A model generated the notes under the pieces. It was not told where the DNA came from, made no database searches, and saw only the letters and a program-made list of their open reading frames with translations. Positions 60,401-64,000 of a stretch of 64,000 bases of DNA are shown one piece after another (the stretch's first letter is position 1; every line of letters begins with the position of its first letter). The translations under genes and the position numbers were made by a program. Source of the stretch: Pontiella desulfatans (GTDB lineage: Bacteria; Verrucomicrobiota; Kiritimatiellia; Kiritimatiellales; Pontiellaceae); NCBI RefSeq assembly GCF_900890425.1, contig NZ_CAAHFG010000002.1, positions 620,001 through 684,000 on the forward strand, written 5' to 3'.

Positions 60401-62110
60401 TGTCGTGGATCGCGCCGGAGGAAGTCCCCGGGGGGTGGCTTGGGTGGATATGGAGCGGTAGACAAACAGGCGCATCGGCAGGGAGGTCGAGGAATCTTCC
60501 AGCCCCCGGTGCAGAAGCTTCCGCTCCAGTTCCTTATCTTTTAAAATGTTCGCCTGCCCGGCAAGCAGGGCGGCTAACCCTTCTTCTCCTTCCGTTTCGA
60601 GCAGGTGCTTGAGAGAGGCCTCGTCATTATTAAACAGCCATTCCCGGTAGCGCTGGTAGAGTTCCCGTTTGGATCCATGCATTTTTTCGAAGATGGGTTT
60701 TAGGCAGAGCGAGATCTCTTTTTCGTTCCCCTTGGGGGTCTGGTAGGTAAGCACAAAAGAAAATCCAACCTCGCCTTCCGTGTTCTTTTTTTCGCGCCAC
60801 GCGTTTTCGTGCCAATACTCGAAGCGATTTTTGGCATGGTCCGATTTGATTGCGTTGGAATATCGCACGTTCCACCGCATGTTCCATAAATCAATGGATC
60901 GACTGAGTATTCCTTCCAGTGAAGAGTCAATCTGGGGGTGGGGTTCCGGCCACTTGACATAATGATCGAGACCCATCGCCCAGGCGGCCATGCACCGTTG
61001 GTCAAGCGCATCCGTGCGCAGGGGCGCGATGATCAGGGCTTGTTCGGCGAGGGAAAAGAGCAGGGGCCAGTCTCCCGCCGCGATGGCTTGGTCCGAGGCT
61101 TGGTCTTCGGGAATGTAAAGGTCCGTCGCGTCGGTACGCCAGAATTGCCTGAGCGCCTTGATCGATGAGGCAAGATCGCCCTGCCGAGATACGGCTTTCC
61201 ACTGAACCGCAAGCGCGGCCGGGAGTTCCGGCTGAATCGACAGCGCCTGGCGGGTTAGATCCGCCGCTGCTGGAAACCGTCCTTCCCTCCAGGCGAGGGA
61301 TGCCTTCCCGGCGAGTTCGTCAGCCCTCTTTAACGATTCCGTTGCCGCTTGTTGGGTCTGTGCGCGGATGGTGTTGTCCACACCTTCCGTCATGCTGAGC
61401 AGCATGGCTGCGGCATGTAGCGCAACCGCGTCCGCGCCGTGTTCTGTCGCAATGCGGATTCGTTCCGTCAGTTCCTCTGGCGTGAGGCCTTCCCCCTTTT
61501 TAACAATTTCATTGCTGGCAGTGAGTTCCGCTATGGCTGCAGCGTGATATTCGGCATGGGGGGCAAGGGTCAAGGCCAAGGTGCGCCATGCCTCCTGCTG
61601 CGAACTTGAATCAAGGTTGCCGCCGGATTTGAGGTTCATCGCGATCCAGTACGCGTGCCAGGCGGCGGGGTATTCCATAACGACCGTATGGGCCTCCGCC
61701 TTCAGCAGGAGCAGCTCTGCCCTTTTGTCGCTTTCGGGGAACAGCAATAATGCCTTCCGCGTTTCTTCCTGTACGGCAACATCTGCCCTCATGCGCGAAA
61801 GCAATTGGGCCTTCAAAAGACAAGTGTCTGCGGATGGGCCTTCTTCGGCCTCCCACTGTTCATGGAGAAGCCATGCTTGCTTCACATCATTGGTTTCGAG
61901 TGCCTTCTGAATCTTTAACAACAACAATCTGGTTCGGATCGGCTCCGAAGCCTGCCCGTGATCGGGCGTCGATGAGGTCGTGGAGGAGCAGCCTACCGCC
62001 AGCACGGCGCATAGCAGTGAAGCCGGGATGCAGAGCAAGGTGATAACCCGTATGGCTCTTGCCTGGATGGAGGGGAGCGTATTCGTGAAGGTTTTCACGA
62101 AAGCCGCCAT
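57500..62110 (-). CDS. Giant probable lipoprotein with TPR-like region and duplicated beta-helix
   Basis: 1536 aa from ATG 62110, chosen because it gives a compact signal ending LLCAVLAVGCSS with Cys41 as the likely lipidated residue; ATG 62191 is possible. Residues to about 450 are alpha-helical and Ala-rich with TPR-like pattern (AWLLHEQWEAEEGP, SLAWREGRFPAAADL). The middle has beta-helix coils. Two copies of a 200-residue unit follow (about 59,660-59,080 and 58,910-58,300), each with AAIEVENAV/AAIEVNDAY, FLHVKNGGKVLxxN, GCEVxLS and FEGGGRxxVDP. The C-terminus is a coiled coil plus a Gly/Ser stretch and a basic tail. I recognise no enzyme. It may be a surface scaffold. Confidence 0.75.
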   Translation of the reverse strand: MAAFVKTFTNTLPSIQARAIRVITLLCIPASLLCAVLAVGCSSTTSSTPDHGQASEPIRTRLLLLKIQKALETNDVKQAWLLHEQWEAEEGPSADTCLLKAQLLSRMRADVAVQEETRKALLLFPESDKRAELLLLKAEAHTVVMEYPAAWHAYWIAMNLKSGGNLDSSSQQEAWRTLALTLAPHAEYHAAAIAELTASNEIVKKGEGLTPEELTERIRIATEHGADAVALHAAAMLLSMTEGVDNTIRAQTQQAATESLKRADELAGKASLAWREGRFPAAADLTRQALSIQPELPAALAVQWKAVSRQGDLASSIKALRQFWRTDATDLYIPEDQASDQAIAAGDWPLLFSLAEQALIIAPLRTDALDQRCMAAWAMGLDHYVKWPEPHPQIDSSLEGILSRSIDLWNMRWNVRYSNAIKSDHAKNRFEYWHENAWREKKNTEGEVGFSFVLTYQTPKGNEKEISLCLKPIFEKMHGSKRELYQRYREWLFNNDEASLKHLLETEGEEGLAALLAGQANILKDKELERKLLHRGLEDSSTSLPMRLFVYRSISTQATPRGLPPARSTTPILIQDLKDYDARALPGQRVALGMPEDQRETLKSGRYAPQTLPSSACVRLVNTIKGRKVSLNAGTQRPRLLELTDFEFTVFQQKNKTSEYSEQVWLVNDCKVNGYSLDVDTLFIANHSEGRLHDRIQVSGSGKLVMRGKGVSAENGLFIKDNGQAFFEDIHLNRIQLDGPDCRVNARQVAVYDIESTLFAINGASISSSGFIPLSMRSGIKTATQGDAPPPSFHANSPREPVSSKTASLPLERIPTLYYQGEAGTRFLLSDGSFVTATDRVNLRPGQIIEGQTTGTKLTSHTDFGDFPNLLRVKGPSGQATVVRNLEIDASGSPIPSGKQAAAIEVENAVLILDHVQQADNEKVRQAGSTGALAYLHVKHGGKVLIKNSTIHGKIVAEPGCEVFLSNVAGTQIVFEGGGRLFVDPANPVNDPVQVIGTFTNYFGPSGKVAFVEPKPDPDELARSRRTNSTLDDITDIDWPYFNTHAPKEPRTTKTVEVPVKEVAYRYAAGTLVRLSAGEHHSIYPSKNIKVTPGVVIQGNKEATEPKTTFDIIADPNKGYWGGIGVFGPSYKVAMISDVVLNLKQEDTHTWARGKGREVSAAIEVNDAYAILRNIRQINENGNKQAAQEGDLVFLHVKNGGKVLLENNLIHGKVIADPGCEVYLSKDNGAHFTFEGGGRIIVDPLFPPHQRVVVSGKGSLYAGPEKLVRYIGGAGDSAEKKRERNAAWAIASSTLESSWSRAKTTDERIAAVKTFSDAVFAAHKKSDLLDTDVDPYLLNALLPKFQSNREEAPYLYYASENRITSSYLMSHLEEMPHGWLIKNRFRAYRIAEVLSNNDTDKIAIYKRLAMLHPKSAGFEAFAQAIRNGKNPQIALSIGEAAELAERKASQAAAAARAEAEERRRADEAWNASLQYREPTRAGWQGGWSGSASAGGSGNSSWNDYKNNAEAQRKAAQAQQRERDMKNKIFKDKSFYQ

Positions 62111-62363
62111 TGTCGCAGTGTTTAAGCGCGACCCTGACCAAAGGGAAAGAAATGCCAGCCAATCTTTATTCACAAGAGACCTCCCGTTCATATTTCCGGG
62201 GTGATCCTGATTTCGAACAGCAACCCGTCTATATGTTACAAAAACGATAATAATATCGGAGGTCTTTTTCAAGCAGGAAGTCGAAGACCGCAAGTGCGTA
62301 GCGGCGTGCAAGGCGGAGTGCTGTATCCTGTCGGGTGAAAGACAGGGAAAACTGATCTTGTTC
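62111..62363. other. Spacer between the giant lipoprotein gene and mltF-like gene
   Basis: About 250 bases. A hairpin CCTGTC-GGGTGAAA-GACAGG (62327-62346) follows the transglycosylase stop but lacks a T-tract. TATTAT on the minus strand near 62250 could be a -10 element for the lipoprotein gene; a matching -35 is not clear. Confidence 0.4.
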
Positions 62364-63770
62364 CTATGGTGCGATGGAGGTGTTGATGGCCGCGTCGTAG
62401 GCGATATAGCGGCTCATGATCTTGCGGACGTAGCCAATGATTTCCTCGCTGCGGCAGTAGCCATACTTTGCGCGTTTGGAATAGTAGGGCTCGGAGAGCA
62501 GCGCGTAGGCATGGTCGACGTTGTCCGTCCAGACGTTTGGATCCTTGCCAAGCTGCTTCGCGAGCTTGCGGGCATCGATCAGGTGGCCGTAGCCCCCGTT
62601 GTACGAGGCGAGGGCAAAGCAGGTGGTGTTGACGGTATCAACCTCGTCCGGAACGCGCCGGTACTGCTTTTTCAGATAGTAGGTTCCGCCGCGGATGTTG
62701 TCGTCTGGATCGAACGGATTCTTCACGCCGACCTCCTTGGCGGTGGCCGGCATCAGCTGCATCAGGCCCTGTGCACCCGACCATGAAACGGCGTCCTCCC
62801 GGAAGCTGCTTTCCTGGAACATTTGCGAGCAGATCAGTGTCCACGGGAATTCGTAGGTCGCCGCATGCTTTTTCACCAGGTCGTCGTAGGGCGAGATTTG
62901 TCCGGGCTCCATCGTGTTGAACTTGTCGTCGAGCGTGGTATTGCGCGATAGGTTGAAATAGCGGTTGTAGATGGTGTTGAAGGTTGACCCGCCCAGCTCT
63001 TTTTCGAAATACGCATCGACAGCGGCGCGCAGCTGGGGCTGGTTGTCGCGGACTACCCATCCATAGGTACGGGGACGGTTGAGCTTCAGAATGGGTTTGA
63101 GCCGTTCGCCCAGGCGGACGCTCTGGTTCAGTAGAGTGCGGTCCGCACAGGTCAGGTCGAATTCGCCGCTGGCGACCTTGTCGAGGATCTCGAAGGTCTC
63201 CATGCTTTCGGGGACGAGCTTTATCTTGAATCTTACCTTGCTCTGGTCCTGCAGGTTGACCAGCGATTCATAGTAGGAGCTCGATGCGCGAACATAGATC
63301 GAGCGCCCCTTTAGATCCTCGACGCTCTTGATGGAACGGTCGTCGGCGCGCCCGACAATGTCTTCGTAGAATTCGCCGTAGTAGTGGCAGAATTGAAGAT
63401 CGCTTTTTCTCTCAAAGCGTTCCTTGGTGATGGTGACGGTTGCGGCAATCATGTCGGCCCGTCCGTCGCGCAAATACTGGCCCATGTCGCTCCAGTTGTC
63501 TGGAACGATGACGAGCACTTCGAGCCCATGCTTTTTGGCGAAGTGCTGGGCCAGTTCGTATTCAAAGCCCATCAGTTGGCCGCGGTGCATGAAATAGCAC
63601 GCCGGGTTGTTGCGTGTCAGCACCCGGATGAACCCGCGCTCCTTAAGCGCTTCGAGGTCGAGTTGAACACCTTTCTTGTTCGCTTCCTCCAGTCCGCGGG
63701 GAAGGGCTTCGAGGTCGGCATGGGCAGATGCCCCGAGTAGAATAACTGCTGCCATCAGTAGTTTGGTCAT
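62364..63770 (-). CDS. MltF-like membrane-bound lytic murein transglycosylase
   Basis: 468 aa. ATG 63770; the longer open frame is antisense to no gene but overlaps trpD in another frame. Signal peptide LLMAAVILLGASAHA. Residues 45-275 form a periplasmic solute-binding domain (SBP_bac_3). Residues 295-450 are an SLT lysozyme-like domain with Glu320 in SQMFQESSF as the catalytic acid, GAQGLMQLMPATA and LASYNGGYGHL. This is the MltF architecture, cleaving peptidoglycan with release of anhydro-muropeptides. Five bases after trpD. Confidence 0.92.
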   Translation of the reverse strand: MTKLLMAAVILLGASAHADLEALPRGLEEANKKGVQLDLEALKERGFIRVLTRNNPACYFMHRGQLMGFEYELAQHFAKKHGLEVLVIVPDNWSDMGQYLRDGRADMIAATVTITKERFERKSDLQFCHYYGEFYEDIVGRADDRSIKSVEDLKGRSIYVRASSSYYESLVNLQDQSKVRFKIKLVPESMETFEILDKVASGEFDLTCADRTLLNQSVRLGERLKPILKLNRPRTYGWVVRDNQPQLRAAVDAYFEKELGGSTFNTIYNRYFNLSRNTTLDDKFNTMEPGQISPYDDLVKKHAATYEFPWTLICSQMFQESSFREDAVSWSGAQGLMQLMPATAKEVGVKNPFDPDDNIRGGTYYLKKQYRRVPDEVDTVNTTCFALASYNGGYGHLIDARKLAKQLGKDPNVWTDNVDHAYALLSEPYYSKRAKYGYCRSEEIIGYVRKIMSRYIAYDAAINTSIAP

Positions 63771-63774
63771 AATC

Positions 63775-64000
63775 TTATCCGTGGGACATTTTGGCCAGCG
63801 ATTCAAGTTTCTGCAAGGCAGCGCCGGAGTCGATCGATTCGGCGGCGAGGGCGAGGCCGTCCTTCGGATTGTCGGCCTTGCCGCCGGCCATGATGGCAAA
63901 GGCGGAGTTGAGCAGGACAATATCGCGCTTCGGCCCCTTTTCGCCTTTGAGCAGGGCATAGGTCAGTTCGGCGTTCTCGGCCGGCTCGCCGCCAGTCAGG
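63775..64000 (-). CDS. trpD: Anthranilate phosphoribosyltransferase, C-terminal end (gene runs off window)
   Basis: Partial gene, 75 codons including the stop TAA at 63775-63777; the 5' part is outside the window. The visible end reads LTGGEPAENAELTYALLKGE, then KRDIVLLNSAFAIMAGGKA and SIDSGAALQKLESL. ENA..LxGEKGPKRDIVLLNSA and AxESIDSGxALxKL are the conserved C-terminus of TrpD, the second step of tryptophan synthesis. No other trp genes are visible. Confidence 0.88.
   Translation of the reverse strand, partial: LTGGEPAENAELTYALLKGEKGPKRDIVLLNSAFAIMAGGKADNPKDGLALAAESIDSGAALQKLESLAKMSHG

Overview
Likely host: the window reads as a chromosome segment of a marine polysaccharide degrader of the PVC group (Kiritimatiellota, Pontiella-like, is my best guess). 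This is inference. The support is six S1-type sulfatases among secreted glycosidases with no SusC/SusD pair, exported proteins sharing one D-x-D-x-DG 'GEYVFGGNPTNG' C-terminal module, and a compact type II secretion operon. GC content looks moderately high. No rRNA or CRISPR is visible.

Region 1 (1-30,603), carbohydrate locus on the plus strand. Order: GH3 glycosidase (5' end outside the window), two sulfatases, a carbohydrate-binding-module protein, a large parallel beta-helix protein, a clan GH-A glycosidase, a LacI-type regulator, a sulfatase, a second beta-helix protein, a PAT/AmpG-like MFS transporter, a GH141-like beta-helix protein, two sulfatases, a GH29 fucosidase and a Tat-signalled sulfatase. 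Secreted sulfatases and glycosidases would strip and cut a sulfated, probably fucose-containing glycan, and the transporter would import products. A repeated dyad (TAGTAA-N6-TTACYA) lies before the binding-module gene (three copies), lacI, the sulfatase at 16665 and the MFS gene. It looks like the operator of the local LacI protein.

Region 2 (30,752-34,290), a 3.5-kb integrated element in a tRNA-Ala(GGC) gene. It is bounded by an 18-bp direct repeat of the tRNA 3' end and carries a tyrosine integrase and an archaeo-eukaryotic-type primase whose C-terminus is fused to an IS630-like transposase remnant. The element appears to supply a replacement terminator for the tRNA.

Region 3 (34,424-42,300), housekeeping and regulation: a lipoprotein with thioredoxin and GspB-like domains, rplU-rpmA-obg, a fused pxpAB gene with pxpC (5-oxoproline use), an OmpR/histidine-kinase pair and a divergent EF-hand protein.

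Region 4 (42,780-53,967), a minus-strand type II secretion operon in the order D-E-F-G-H-I-J-K-L-M-C-like. No prepilin peptidase is present here. It may export the region 1 enzymes (inference).

Region 5 (54,073-64,000), minus strand: a PQQ-like propeller protein, a DUF1566/EF-hand protein, two small membrane proteins, a giant probable lipoprotein with a duplicated beta-helix, an MltF-like lytic transglycosylase and the 3' end of trpD.
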